Shown: in pieces, positions 55,520 through 64,000 of the stretch
Numbering within the stretch: position 1 is the stretch's first letter
Layout of the letters: the number at the start of each line of letters is the position of its first letter
Assembly: GCF_003363265.1 (NCBI RefSeq)
Contig: NZ_QRBF01000001.1
Location: forward strand, 1,024,451-1,088,450
From: Dyella psychrodurans
GTDB lineage: Bacteria > Pseudomonadota > Gammaproteobacteria > Xanthomonadales > Rhodanobacteraceae
Direction of reading: 5' to 3'
DNA length: 64,000 nucleotides
Translations under genes and position numbers: made by a program
The notes under the pieces: generated by a model
Databases searched by the model: none
What the model saw: the letters and a program-made list of their open reading frames with translations, nothing else
What the model was told of the DNA's origin: nothing

Positions 55520-55807
55520 AGGGTGCGCTGAACCATTCTACGCAGGCGGCATGATGTCCAGAAGGCTCGCAGGGTGTGTTGCGTGGCGCAGGGAAAGCCG
55601 GGCGCCTTTTCAAGCCGCGCGGCACGCCCTGCGAGCCTTCTGGACATCACCCCTTCATTAAAATTTGAGCGGTGGGGCCGGCTCTGTCCGTTCGCATCCC
55701 TTCGGCCCATCGTCTCAACAGACAGCCAGTCTGCCTTCGCCGATGGTCCTGTGGTCTGCGAACGGACAGAGTCGGTGACGCCTGCGTAGAATGGTTCAGC
55801 GCACCCT
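55520..55807 (+). repeat. structured repeat family, copy C
   Basis: 288 bases between grxC (minus) and bepA (plus). Terminal arms 55520-55548 and 55779-55807 are perfect over 29 bases but unlike copies A and B. P2 spans 55552-55649 with one long helix containing several U-G pairs; P3 CCCC/GGGG; P4 arms 55678-55696 and 55757-55775 pair at 18 of 19 plus one G-U. It ends 18 bases before the bepA start, so it must lie in that gene's leader or promoter. Apart from it, the 403-base gap holds no gene. Confidence 0.87.
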
Positions 55808-55825
55808 AAGTATTGTCGTTCATCT

Positions 55826-57526
55826 ATGACCATGGCACCACGACATCTACGTAAACGCTTGCTGACCGCGCTGGTCCTGGGCGGCCTGACCCTGACCGCA
55901 GGCGCCCAGGACAAGCCCGACGACGTGCGCCTGCCCGACCTCGGCAGCTCGGCCAATGCGCTGATTTCGCCCCAGGAGGCGCAGGACTACGGCGCCATGA
56001 TGCTGCAGCAGATGCGCGCCATGGACATGACCGTCAACGACCCGCTGCTGGACGATTACATCAACAACCTGGGCTTCCGCCTGGTCGCGAACTCGGCCAA
56101 GCCGAAGGACCACTTCGCGTTCTTTATCGCCAAGGATCCGGTGATCAATGCGTTCTCCGCACCCGGCGGTTACATCGGCATCGACTCCGGGCTGATCGTC
56201 ATCACGCGTACGGAAGATGAACTGGCCGCCGTGATGGCGCACGAAATCGGCCATATCACCCAGAATCACCTGCAGCGCGCCTACGAACAGGCGAAGAAAG
56301 ACACGCCGCTGATGGCGCTCGTCGCATTGGGCGCCATCGCCGCTGGCGGCGCGGCGGGCGGCCAGGCCGCCGCCGCCGCCCTGCTGGGCGGCCAGGGCGC
56401 CCTGATGCAGAAGGAAATCAACTTCACCCGCAAAGACGAAGCGGAAGCCGATCGGACCGGCATCATGACGCTCGCCAAGGCGGGCTTCGATCCGAATGCG
56501 ATGGCGGAATTCTTCCAGCGCATGGAAGACGTGATGAGTGCCGACTCCGGCGGCATCAATGTTCCTTCGCTGCTCGAGGATCACCCCGTCACCGCCCAGC
56601 GCATCAGCGACGCGAAGGCTCGCGCCACCTCGCTGATCGCGGAAGAGAAGCAGAAACCCAGCGGCAACCTGCTCGACAAGTCCACGTGGGCTCAGAAGAC
56701 CGCGCCCATCGCCTACGTGAAGGATCCCACCACGCTGCTCGCTGCCAATAACAGCGATCCATCCCCCAGCACTTATCTGCTGATGCGCGAGCGCGTGCGC
56801 GTGCTTTCCGACGACGCCTATCGCATGAGCACGTTCTACGGCTCGTTGATCGGTCAAAAACCCGGCTACGACACCCCGGAAAATCGCTACGGCTACGCGC
56901 TGGCGCTGACTCGCACCGGCCAGGGCGCCAAGGCCATCGCCGAATTGCAGCCGGTGCTGACGAAATATCCGGACAACCTGGTACTGCGGCTGGCCATGGC
57001 CGATGCCCGCCTGCAGGCAGGCGAGCGCGCCGCAGCGTTGGATATCTACGCTGCGTTGAATACCCAATCGCCTCGCAACAAGGCGATCGGGCTGGCTTAC
57101 GCCAATGCCCTCACCCAAGGGGGCACCGCCAAACAGGCCGCCCAGGCAGCCGACATGCTGCGCCCGATGCTGGACAACACCGACGAGCCGGAGATCTTCA
57201 CGGCTTACGCCCACGCGAGCGAGAAAGCCGGCGACACCGTCCGTGCCGGCGAGGCCTATGCCCAGGCCAGCTACCTGTCCGGGCGCCCCTTCGATGCCAT
57301 GGAACAGCTCAAGACCCTGCTCAAGCGTCCGGACCTCGATTACTACGCCCGCGCCCGTATCCAGGCCCATATCTCCGAGCTCACCCCGCTGGTGATGGAG
57401 CTGCGCAAACGGCGCGTCGCCACGGACGACAACCCCGACGGAACCAGCCAGACCCCGCAGCAACTGAGCTCCAACGCGGCATGCGCCGGTAAGCTTTGTT
57501 TCAGCCTAGGTAACGGTCGCCCCTGA
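55826..57526 (+). CDS. bepA: BepA-like M48 metalloprotease with TPR
   Basis: 566 residues. Signal peptide (to about residue 27), M48 zinc protease domain with HEIGH (His139, Glu140, His143) and a downstream acidic ligand in KDEAEADR, then C-terminal TPR units (about 330-500). BepA degrades or helps mature outer-membrane proteins such as LptD in the periplasm. A hydrophobic Ala/Gly-rich segment (about 165-195) follows the active site. ATG 55826 is 18 bases after structured repeat C; ATG 55832 is an alternative. Confidence 0.92.
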   Translation: MTMAPRHLRKRLLTALVLGGLTLTAGAQDKPDDVRLPDLGSSANALISPQEAQDYGAMMLQQMRAMDMTVNDPLLDDYINNLGFRLVANSAKPKDHFAFFIAKDPVINAFSAPGGYIGIDSGLIVITRTEDELAAVMAHEIGHITQNHLQRAYEQAKKDTPLMALVALGAIAAGGAAGGQAAAAALLGGQGALMQKEINFTRKDEAEADRTGIMTLAKAGFDPNAMAEFFQRMEDVMSADSGGINVPSLLEDHPVTAQRISDAKARATSLIAEEKQKPSGNLLDKSTWAQKTAPIAYVKDPTTLLAANNSDPSPSTYLLMRERVRVLSDDAYRMSTFYGSLIGQKPGYDTPENRYGYALALTRTGQGAKAIAELQPVLTKYPDNLVLRLAMADARLQAGERAAALDIYAALNTQSPRNKAIGLAYANALTQGGTAKQAAQAADMLRPMLDNTDEPEIFTAYAHASEKAGDTVRAGEAYAQASYLSGRPFDAMEQLKTLLKRPDLDYYARARIQAHISELTPLVMELRKRRVATDDNPDGTSQTPQQLSSNAACAGKLCFSLGNGRP

Positions 57527-57636
57527 AAACACGTTAGATTGTGGCCATTGAGACCCCGTTTTTAAGCGGTGTCATCGGCACGTAACATTGCACCGCTGCA
57601 ATATTTGCGTCATAGGCCACCCCCAACGGACTCCGC

Positions 57637-58326
57637 GTGCACAAACGCATCCTTATTGTCGAAGACGAAGCCTCCATCCGCGACATGGTCGCTTTCGCCC
57701 TGCGCAAGGCCGGTATGGATACCGCTCAGGCTGCCGATGCACGTACGGCGCAAATGTCCATCGCGGAGCAAGTGCCCGACCTGATCCTGCTCGACTGGAT
57801 GCTTCCCGGCACCAGCGGACTGGATCTCGCCCGCCGCCTGCGCAAGGAAGAACTGAGCCGCGAAGTGCCGATCATCATGCTCACCGCACGCGGCGAGGAG
57901 ATGGATCGCGTCAACGGCCTGGAAGCCGGCGTCGACGACTATGTCGTCAAGCCCTTCTCCACGCGTGAACTCATCGCGCGCATCAAAGCCGTGCTGCGCC
58001 GCAGCCAGGGCGACGATGGCTCGGGCATGGTCGAGCTTGGCCGCCTGCGCATCGATGGTCCGGCGCACCGCGTTTTCGCGGGCGACGAGCCAGTGCCGAT
58101 CGGCCCCACCGAATACCGCCTGCTGTACTTCTTCATGACGCACCCCGAACGCGTCTATTCCCGCGCGCAGTTGCTCGACCATGTGTGGGGCGGCAGCGTG
58201 TATGTGGAAGAACGCACCGTGGACGTGCACATCCGCCGCCTGCGCAAGACGCTCGAACCCTGGAAGCTCGAAGACATGGTGCAGACGGTGCGAGGTGCAG
58301 GCTATCGATTCTCGGCCAGCCCCTGA
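57637..58326 (+). CDS. phoB: phosphate regulon response regulator PhoB
   Basis: 229 residues. Receiver domain with phospho-acceptor Asp53 (LLDWMLPG), Thr83 and Lys105 (VVKPFS), then an OmpR-type winged helix with [16 protein letters not shown]. Together with PhoR next to it the gene is PhoB. The start is GTG 57637. A half-matching Pho-like element in the 110-base leader is too poor to annotate. Confidence 0.95.
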   Translation: MHKRILIVEDEASIRDMVAFALRKAGMDTAQAADARTAQMSIAEQVPDLILLDWMLPGTSGLDLARRLRKEELSREVPIIMLTARGEEMDRVNGLEAGVDDYVVKPFSTRELIARIKAVLRRSQGDDGSGMVELGRLRIDGPAHRVFAGDEPVPIGPTEYRLLYFFMTHPERVYSRAQLLDHVWGGSVYVEERTVDVHIRRLRKTLEPWKLEDMVQTVRGAGYRFSASP

Positions 58327-58339
58327 CGCGGTCCTTCCC

Positions 58340-59638
58340 ATGAATCGCCCGGTCGAAAGCGCCTCGAAACTTCCCTTGGCGCTGACCGGCGGCTTGGTGG
58401 TGGGCGGTCTGGCGGGCTGGTTGGCAGGCGGACATGTCGCCACCGGCGTGGCGCTTGTTGCTATCGCCGAGATTGTCTTGCTACTGACGCACTTGCGTCA
58501 CATTGCTCAGCCCATGATGAGTTCGTCCACGCCCTCCCCCAGCCACGACCCCGATCAACCCCGGCACGACCGATTCATGATGCGCTCCCGACGCCTAGCC
58601 GCCAACTTGCATGATCTGCGCCGCGCCGCCGGCAATTTGCCGGATGCGATCGTGTTGCTCGATCAGGACCAACACGTACGTTGGTTCAATCACGCCGCAG
58701 AAAATCTGCTTGGTTTGCGTCGCCCGCAGGATCGCGGTGTCGTGCTGCGCGAAAAACTGCACAATTCCGAGCTCGCCGGCTGGCTGGAAGAGCCCTCGCC
58801 GGAACCGCTGAACGATGTCAGCGCACCGGGTCAGCCCAGCCGCCATATCAACGTGACACTGCTGCCCTTCGGTCAGCGCCAGCGACTGCTGCTTGCGCGC
58901 GATATCAGCCACATGTCGCGCCTGGAACAGATTCGCCGCGACTTCGTCGCGAATGTCTCGCACGAACTGCGCACGCCGCTCACCGTAATCCACGGTTATC
59001 TCGAACTGCTCGATCCGGAAGACGTACCGCATCTCGCGCCGGTGCTGGGCGAAATGCGCGCGCAATCCAAGCGCATGGGGCAGATCGTGGAAGACCTGCT
59101 CATGCTCTCGCGCCTCGAAACGCAGGATCATGTCACCGACGAACGTGTGCCGATGGCCCCGTTGCTGGCGACGCTGCGCAAGGAAGCCGAAGCACTGAGC
59201 CAGGGACGTCACAGCATCACCGTCGAGTCGACGGCAGAACTGGACCTGCTCGGCTCGCCGAAGGATCTGCACAGCGCGCTGTCCAACCTGGTGAGCAACG
59301 CCGTGCGCTACACGCCCACCGGCGGCCGCATCACGGTCCGCTGGGAACGCACTGCGGAAGGCGCCAACTACTCGGTCATCGACACCGGCTACGGCATTCC
59401 CGCCGATCACCTGTCCCGGCTTACCGAGCGCTTCTACCGCGTGTCGTCGAGCCGTTCGCGCGACAGCGGCGGCACGGGCCTGGGGCTATCCATCGTCAAG
59501 CACGTGCTGGGGCTGCATCAGGCGCGCCTGGATATCCGCAGCACGCCGGGCCAAGGGTCCACCTTCACCTGCTGCTTCGGCCGCGAGCGTCTGCTGACGC
59601 CGGAAATACACGACAGCAAGAATATGGACGGCAACTGA
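58340..59638 (+). CDS. phoR: phosphate regulon sensor kinase PhoR
   Basis: 432 residues. Two N-terminal membrane helices without a large periplasmic loop, a PAS-like domain (about 85-185), the dimerisation box VSHELRTPL with His208, and HATPase with NLVSNAVRYTPTGG and GTGLGLSIVK. Short periplasmic part is characteristic of PhoR, which senses phosphate through PstSCAB/PhoU. It starts 13 bases after phoB. Confidence 0.94.
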   Translation: MNRPVESASKLPLALTGGLVVGGLAGWLAGGHVATGVALVAIAEIVLLLTHLRHIAQPMMSSSTPSPSHDPDQPRHDRFMMRSRRLAANLHDLRRAAGNLPDAIVLLDQDQHVRWFNHAAENLLGLRRPQDRGVVLREKLHNSELAGWLEEPSPEPLNDVSAPGQPSRHINVTLLPFGQRQRLLLARDISHMSRLEQIRRDFVANVSHELRTPLTVIHGYLELLDPEDVPHLAPVLGEMRAQSKRMGQIVEDLLMLSRLETQDHVTDERVPMAPLLATLRKEAEALSQGRHSITVESTAELDLLGSPKDLHSALSNLVSNAVRYTPTGGRITVRWERTAEGANYSVIDTGYGIPADHLSRLTERFYRVSSSRSRDSGGTGLGLSIVKHVLGLHQARLDIRSTPGQGSTFTCCFGRERLLTPEIHDSKNMDGN

Positions 59639-59674
59639 GCAAAGCCCGGGAAACGATAGGCGCAACCGTGCCTG

Positions 59675-61801
59675 ATGAGTAAGAATGGGCGGATGCCACG
59701 CCGCCAAGCCAATCAGCCCGTCGTCAAAGAAATGCCCCAGCCCGAGCTATTCCTGAATCGTGAGCTGGCCGCCCTCGAATTCAACTTCCGCGTGCTTGCG
59801 CAAGCACGCGACACCAGCATTCCGCTGCTCGAACGCCTGCGCTTCCTGAGCATCGTCGCGAACAACCTCGACGAATTTTTCGAGGTGCGCGTCGCCATGC
59901 TCAAGCAGCGCCACCAGTTCGGCTCGGCCCAACCGGGCCCGGACGGTATGACGTCCGCGGAACTGCTGCCGCGTATCCGTGAACGCGTGCTTGAACTGGT
60001 GCGCGCGCAATACAGCACCTGGCAAGACGAACTCGGCCCCGCGCTTGCCGCCGAGGACATTCATTTCCTCACGCGCAAACAGTGGACTCCGCATCAGCGG
60101 CGTTGGCTGCAAGGGTATTTCGAGAACGAAGTGCTGCCGGTGCTTTCGCCGCTCGGCCTCGATCCCGCACACCCGTTCCCGCGCATTCTCAACAAGACGC
60201 TGAACATCGCCGTGGTGCTGCAGGGACGCGATGCCTTCGGTCACGAAGGCCACATGGCACTGGTGCGCGCACCGCGCTCGTTGCCGCGCATCATCCGCAT
60301 TCCCGAGGAAGTGAGCGGCAAGGGCGACAACTACGTCTTCCTGGCGGAGCTGCTGCAGTCTTTCGTCGACATGATGTTCCCCGGCTTCAAGGTGGCCGGC
60401 TCGTACCAGTTCCGCGTGACGCGCAACAGCGAACTGATCGTCGAGGAAGAGGAAGTCGAAAACCTGGCCCTGGCGCTCAGCGAGGAATTGCTCGGCCGCG
60501 GTTACGCGCGCCCCGTGCGATTGGAAATCGGCAGCGACTGTCCGCAATCGATCGTCTCGATGTTGATCAGTAACTTCGAGCTGGAAGAAACCGACGTCTA
60601 TCGCTGCGATGGCCCGGTGAACATCATCCGCGCGGGACTGGTGTACGACGAACTCGAACGCCCTGCCCTGAAATTTCCGCGCTTCGTACCCACCTTGCCT
60701 ACAGCGCTGGGCAACGGTAGAAAGATGTTCGAAACGCTCAGCCAGCGCGATATTCTGCTGCATCATCCCTACGAGTCGTTCGGCGCGGTGGTCGATCTGC
60801 TGCGCGAAGCCGTGCAGGACACGGACGTGCTGGCGATCAAGCAGACGCTGTATCGCGCCGGCAAGGACACCCCGCTGGTCGACCTGCTGGTGGAAGCCGC
60901 GCGTAACGGCAAGGACGTCACCGTCGTGATCGAGCTGCGCGCGCGATTCGACGAGGAAGCCAACATCCGTCTCGCCACGCGCCTGCAGGAAGCGGGGGTT
61001 CAAGTCGTTTACGGTGTGGTCGGCTTCAAGACACACGCCAAGATGATGCTGATCGTGCGCCGCGAAAGTGGCCATCTGCGTCGCTATGTGCATCTGTCGA
61101 CCGGCAACTACCACCAGGCAAACAGCCGTCTTTATACCGATATCGGCTTGATGACCTCGCATCCGGAAATCGGCGAGGACATCCACAAGGTGTTCCAGCA
61201 GCTGTCGGGGTTGGGGCCGATGATCAGCCTCAAGCGGCTGCTGCATTCCCCATTCACGCTCTACAAGAGCGTGCTCGAGAAGATCGAACGCGAAGCCGAG
61301 CATGCCCGCCAGGGTCGCCCCGCACGCATCGTCGCCAAGCTCAATGCGCTGAATGAATCGCACGTGGTCGAGGCGCTTTATGCGGCGGCGCAGGCTGGCG
61401 TCGAAATCGATCTGATCGTTCGCGGCGCCTGCGCGCTGCGTCCGGGATTGCCTGGCATTTCCGAGCGCATTCGCGTGCGTTCCATCGTTGGGCGCTTTCT
61501 AGAGCACAGCCGCGTCTATTGGTTCGCCAACGATGATGCGCCTGAGATCTACTGCGCGAGTGCCGACTGGATGGAGCGCAACCTGATGCGGCGGATCGAG
61601 ATCGGCTTTCCGATTCTCGATCCGGCACTCGCCGCACGCGTCTACGACGAAACGCTGGCCAACTATCTCGCCGACAACACGCAGGCATGGCTGCTCGACA
61701 GCGATGGCCACTACACGCGCGCCACGCCCGGCGCCGACGCACCGCACAGCGCACAGCAGACGCTGCTGGAACGCCTGTGCGGTGCGACATCGTCCAACTG
61801 A
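59675..61801 (+). CDS. ppk1: polyphosphate kinase 1
   Basis: 708 residues, full length. Autophosphorylated His454 in KTHAKMML and second His611 in FLEHSRVYWF are both in place. It makes polyphosphate from ATP reversibly. ATG 59675 is used; ATG 59693 has GGGCGG in front and is an alternative. It follows phoBR by 36 bases and is followed by ppx, joining phosphate sensing and polyP storage. Confidence 0.97.
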   Translation: MSKNGRMPRRQANQPVVKEMPQPELFLNRELAALEFNFRVLAQARDTSIPLLERLRFLSIVANNLDEFFEVRVAMLKQRHQFGSAQPGPDGMTSAELLPRIRERVLELVRAQYSTWQDELGPALAAEDIHFLTRKQWTPHQRRWLQGYFENEVLPVLSPLGLDPAHPFPRILNKTLNIAVVLQGRDAFGHEGHMALVRAPRSLPRIIRIPEEVSGKGDNYVFLAELLQSFVDMMFPGFKVAGSYQFRVTRNSELIVEEEEVENLALALSEELLGRGYARPVRLEIGSDCPQSIVSMLISNFELEETDVYRCDGPVNIIRAGLVYDELERPALKFPRFVPTLPTALGNGRKMFETLSQRDILLHHPYESFGAVVDLLREAVQDTDVLAIKQTLYRAGKDTPLVDLLVEAARNGKDVTVVIELRARFDEEANIRLATRLQEAGVQVVYGVVGFKTHAKMMLIVRRESGHLRRYVHLSTGNYHQANSRLYTDIGLMTSHPEIGEDIHKVFQQLSGLGPMISLKRLLHSPFTLYKSVLEKIEREAEHARQGRPARIVAKLNALNESHVVEALYAAAQAGVEIDLIVRGACALRPGLPGISERIRVRSIVGRFLEHSRVYWFANDDAPEIYCASADWMERNLMRRIEIGFPILDPALAARVYDETLANYLADNTQAWLLDSDGHYTRATPGADAPHSAQQTLLERLCGATSSN

Positions 61802-61873
61802 TTCATCGCACAACTTGCTGGCCGACCACTTACACATGCGAGAATCCGCCCCAGTCCCGATCAGAGTATTCCC

Positions 61874-63391
61874 ATGAGTCTCGGCGACCAGATGCAGATC
61901 AAGGATGGCGAGCTGATGGCTGCCGTCGACATCGGCTCCAACAGCTTCCACATGGTGGTGGCGCGCATGGAACACGGCGAGCCGCGGGTGATCGATCGCC
62001 TGCGCGAGACCGTTCGCATGGCCGCTGGCCTGCGCGCTGACGGCACGCTTGACGCCGAGCACCGCGCACGCGCGCTGAACTGCCTGGCGAAATTCGGTCA
62101 GCGTATTGCCGGCATTCCCACGGTTCGCGTGCGTGCCGTGGCCACCAACACCGTGCGCCGCCTGGCCTCGCCGCATGCCTTTCTCACTTCGGCGGAAACG
62201 GCATTGGGTCATCCGGTGGAAGTCGTGTCGGGTCGCGAAGAAGGTCGCCTGATCTTTCTTGGTGTTGCGCACGATCTGTCTGCGTCGCGCGAGCCGCGCC
62301 TGGTGATCGATATCGGCGGCGGCAGTACCGAATTTATCATCGGCCGCGGTCTGGCGCCGATGCATACGGAAAGCGTGCAGGTCGGTTGCATCGCGTCCAC
62401 GCAGCGCTTCTTCCCCGGCGGCAAGCTCACGCGCAAGCGCTGGCAGCGTGCGCGTGGCGAGATCGGCGTCTTGCTTCAGCAATTCTCCGAGGAATATCTC
62501 GAAGCCGGTTGGACAGATGCTTACGGTTCCTCCGGCAGCGCCAAGGCGATTGGCGCGGTGGTGCAGGCGATGAAGCTCTCCGATCACGGGGTGACGCCAG
62601 CATCGATCGCCACGCTGCGCGACGCCATGCTCGATCAGGGCCAGATCAGCACGCTCAAGCTGCCGAGTCTGGCGGAAGAACGTGCGCCGGTCTTCGCCGG
62701 CGCCGTGGTGATCTTCGAGGCGGCCTTCGCGGCGCTGGGCATTCAGCGCCTGCAGGTCTGCGAAAGCTCGATGCGCGAAGGCCTGCTGTGGGACCTGATC
62801 GGCCGCGCCGGCGGCAGCGACCCGCGTACGGCCAGCATCGACGCCTTGGCCAACCGCTACGGTGTCGACCGCGCCCAGGCACGGCGCGTCGAATCGACCG
62901 CGCTGATGTTGTTCGACCAGGTCGCGGCCAGTTGGAAACTCGACACCGAAGCCCGCGAATGGCTCTCCTGGGCTTCGCGCGTGCATGAGATCGGCCTGGC
63001 GATCGCGCACAGCCAGTATCACCACCACGGCGCGTATATCCTCCGCAATGCCGACCTGGCCGGCTTCTCGCGGGAGGAGCAGCAACTGCTGGCCGCCATC
63101 ATCCAGGCGCATCGCCGCAAACCGGACAAGGCGATCTTCTCCGCCCTGCCCCAGCGCTACCGTCAGCTGGCCAAGCACATCACCGCCCTCCTGCGCCTGG
63201 CCGTGCTGTTCCGCCGCGCACGGCGCGCGGAGTCGATACCGCCTCTGCGCCTTGCAGCGACCACGCAGCGCCTTAGCGTGCAGCTGCCGGCGGCGTGGCT
63301 GGAGCAACACCCACTCACTGAAGCGGACCTGGAGCAGGAAATCGCGCCGATGACCGAGCTGGGCCTTACGCTGGCCCTGTCCACGATCTGA
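61874..63391 (+). CDS. ppx: exopolyphosphatase (Ppx/GppA)
   Basis: 505 residues. ASKHA ATPase folds: AAVDIGSNSFHMVVARM, ATNTVRRL, and the DIGGGSTEF phosphate loop; the C-terminal part is HD-like with SWASRVHEIGL and SQYHHHGAYIL. Removes terminal phosphates from polyP (or pppGpp). ATG 61874, with ATG 61892 as alternative. Confidence 0.95.
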   Translation: MSLGDQMQIKDGELMAAVDIGSNSFHMVVARMEHGEPRVIDRLRETVRMAAGLRADGTLDAEHRARALNCLAKFGQRIAGIPTVRVRAVATNTVRRLASPHAFLTSAETALGHPVEVVSGREEGRLIFLGVAHDLSASREPRLVIDIGGGSTEFIIGRGLAPMHTESVQVGCIASTQRFFPGGKLTRKRWQRARGEIGVLLQQFSEEYLEAGWTDAYGSSGSAKAIGAVVQAMKLSDHGVTPASIATLRDAMLDQGQISTLKLPSLAEERAPVFAGAVVIFEAAFAALGIQRLQVCESSMREGLLWDLIGRAGGSDPRTASIDALANRYGVDRAQARRVESTALMLFDQVAASWKLDTEAREWLSWASRVHEIGLAIAHSQYHHHGAYILRNADLAGFSREEQQLLAAIIQAHRRKPDKAIFSALPQRYRQLAKHITALLRLAVLFRRARRAESIPPLRLAATTQRLSVQLPAAWLEQHPLTEADLEQEIAPMTELGLTLALSTI

Positions 63392-63469
63392 GGCTTATTC
63401 AGGACAAGTGAGCCATATCCGCTCCCGGCCGCGTATCATGCGCGGATATTTCTGCCGCGTCCGACCGAC

Positions 63470-64000
63470 ATGCCCAAGTTCCTGCTGAGAGCTTCGTCTT
63501 TTCTGCTGGCCATCCTGCTCGCCGCTCCGCTCGCCATCGCGCAGACCGCCAAACCCGCTGCGCCGCCAGCGGCAGCACCGGCTGCCGACAATCCCAGCGT
63601 GATCATCCATACGTCGGAAGGGGACATCACGCTGCAGCTGTTCGCCGACAAGTCGCCCAAGAGCGTCGCCAACTTTCTGCGCTACGTGCACGAAGGCTTT
63701 TATGCCGGCACAATTTTTCACCGCGCCATTCCTGGTTATCTGATTCAGGGCGGCCTCTACACCAAGGAACTGCAGCCACGCCGCACGCATTCGCCGGTGC
63801 AGAGCGAAGCGGACAACGGGCTGTCCAACCTTCGCGGCACGATTGCCGTGGCGCGCGGCGCCGATCCGAATTCAGGTACGGCGCAGTTCTTCGTCAATCT
63901 GGTCGACGATCGCCGCCTGGACTACGTCGGCAGCCAAAGTGGCCTGACCTGGGGCTATACCGTCTTCGGCAAGGTCATCAAAGGCATGGATGTGGTGGAT
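63470..64000 (+). CDS. exported cyclophilin-type peptidyl-prolyl isomerase (truncated by window end)
   Basis: 177 residues in an open frame that runs off the window. A signal peptide (to about residue 24, AIAQT), an Ala/Pro-rich linker, then the cyclophilin domain: FHRAIPGYLIQGG (catalytic Arg), TAQFFVNL and the GYTVFGKVIKG block. This is a periplasmic PpiA-like folding enzyme. It begins 78 bases after ppx on the same strand. The C-terminal end lies beyond the window. Confidence 0.93.
   Translation, partial: MPKFLLRASSFLLAILLAAPLAIAQTAKPAAPPAAAPAADNPSVIIHTSEGDITLQLFADKSPKSVANFLRYVHEGFYAGTIFHRAIPGYLIQGGLYTKELQPRRTHSPVQSEADNGLSNLRGTIAVARGADPNSGTAQFFVNLVDDRRLDYVGSQSGLTWGYTVFGKVIKGMDVVD

Noticed and set aside
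57560-57600. Pho box upstream of phoB
   Set aside because: TGTCAT and TAACAT half-sites are 13 rather than 11 bases apart and the second half is poor.

Overview
The window is a high-GC gammaproteobacterial chromosome segment. Gene content and order point to the Xanthomonadales, most likely Rhodanobacteraceae (Dyella, Luteibacter or Rhodanobacter type). Evidence: a MetX-like acyltransferase of the xanthomonad kind, NAD-dependent isocitrate dehydrogenase, a rpsT/murJ-ribF-ileS-lspA block, a pcnB-folK-panBCD operon, and a CRP/Clp-type operator. No phage, integrase, CRISPR array or rRNA operon is visible. Almost all of the window is core housekeeping sequence.

Layout. 1-3.6 kb: end of a cytochrome c maturation operon (ccmH-ccmI), a serine/homoserine O-acyltransferase, a small ABM-fold protein, a cysteine dioxygenase and tRNA-Leu(CAA). 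3.8-11 kb: a membrane GGDEF diguanylate cyclase converging on a complete pgaABCD operon for poly-N-acetylglucosamine (PNAG) export, with a perfect CRP/Clp-type palindrome upstream of pgaA. 11.4-18.3 kb: lspA, ileS, ribF and murJ on the minus strand, rpsT on the plus strand. 18.4-22.7 kb: cutC, a Tat-exported glycosylasparaginase, obgE, rpmA, rplU and a DUF2059 protein. 23-33.7 kb: uvrA, a thioesterase, a VOC protein, a DUF4139 protein, two crotonases, an operon of FKBP, DUF1289, Nudix and sulfurtransferase genes, and a DUF1684 protein. 33.8-44.7 kb: mutL, amiC, tsaE, nnrD, queG, panD, panC, panB, folK and pcnB. 44.7-51 kb: tRNA-Glu(CTC), ferredoxin, bamC-dapA diverging from gcvR-bcp, a PIN-PhoH ATPase, a small GIY-YIG nuclease unit and thiD. 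51-55.4 kb: lpxO, an ECF41-type sigma factor with its AhpD-like partner, NAD-isocitrate dehydrogenase, a second AhpD-like gene and grxC. 55.8-64 kb: bepA, phoB-phoR, ppk1, ppx and a truncated secreted cyclophilin.

Two non-genic systems stand out. First, three copies (about 22.8, 47.5 and 55.5 kb) of a 270-295 bp element fold into the same four-helix junction. Their helix sequences differ while base pairing is kept, and most wobble pairs in the main long helix fit only one strand. This suggests a structured RNA or a hairpin-type mobile element. Second, a 363 bp unit at 49.8-50.15 kb carries a lone GIY-YIG nuclease between inverted copies of a palindromic repeat; a degenerate solitary copy lies near obgE. 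It looks like a minimal nuclease-linked repeat element. A c-di-GMP circuit (diguanylate cyclase, PgaC/PgaD, Clp-type site) and an ECF41 gene with a near-ideal self-promoter are the clearest regulatory modules.
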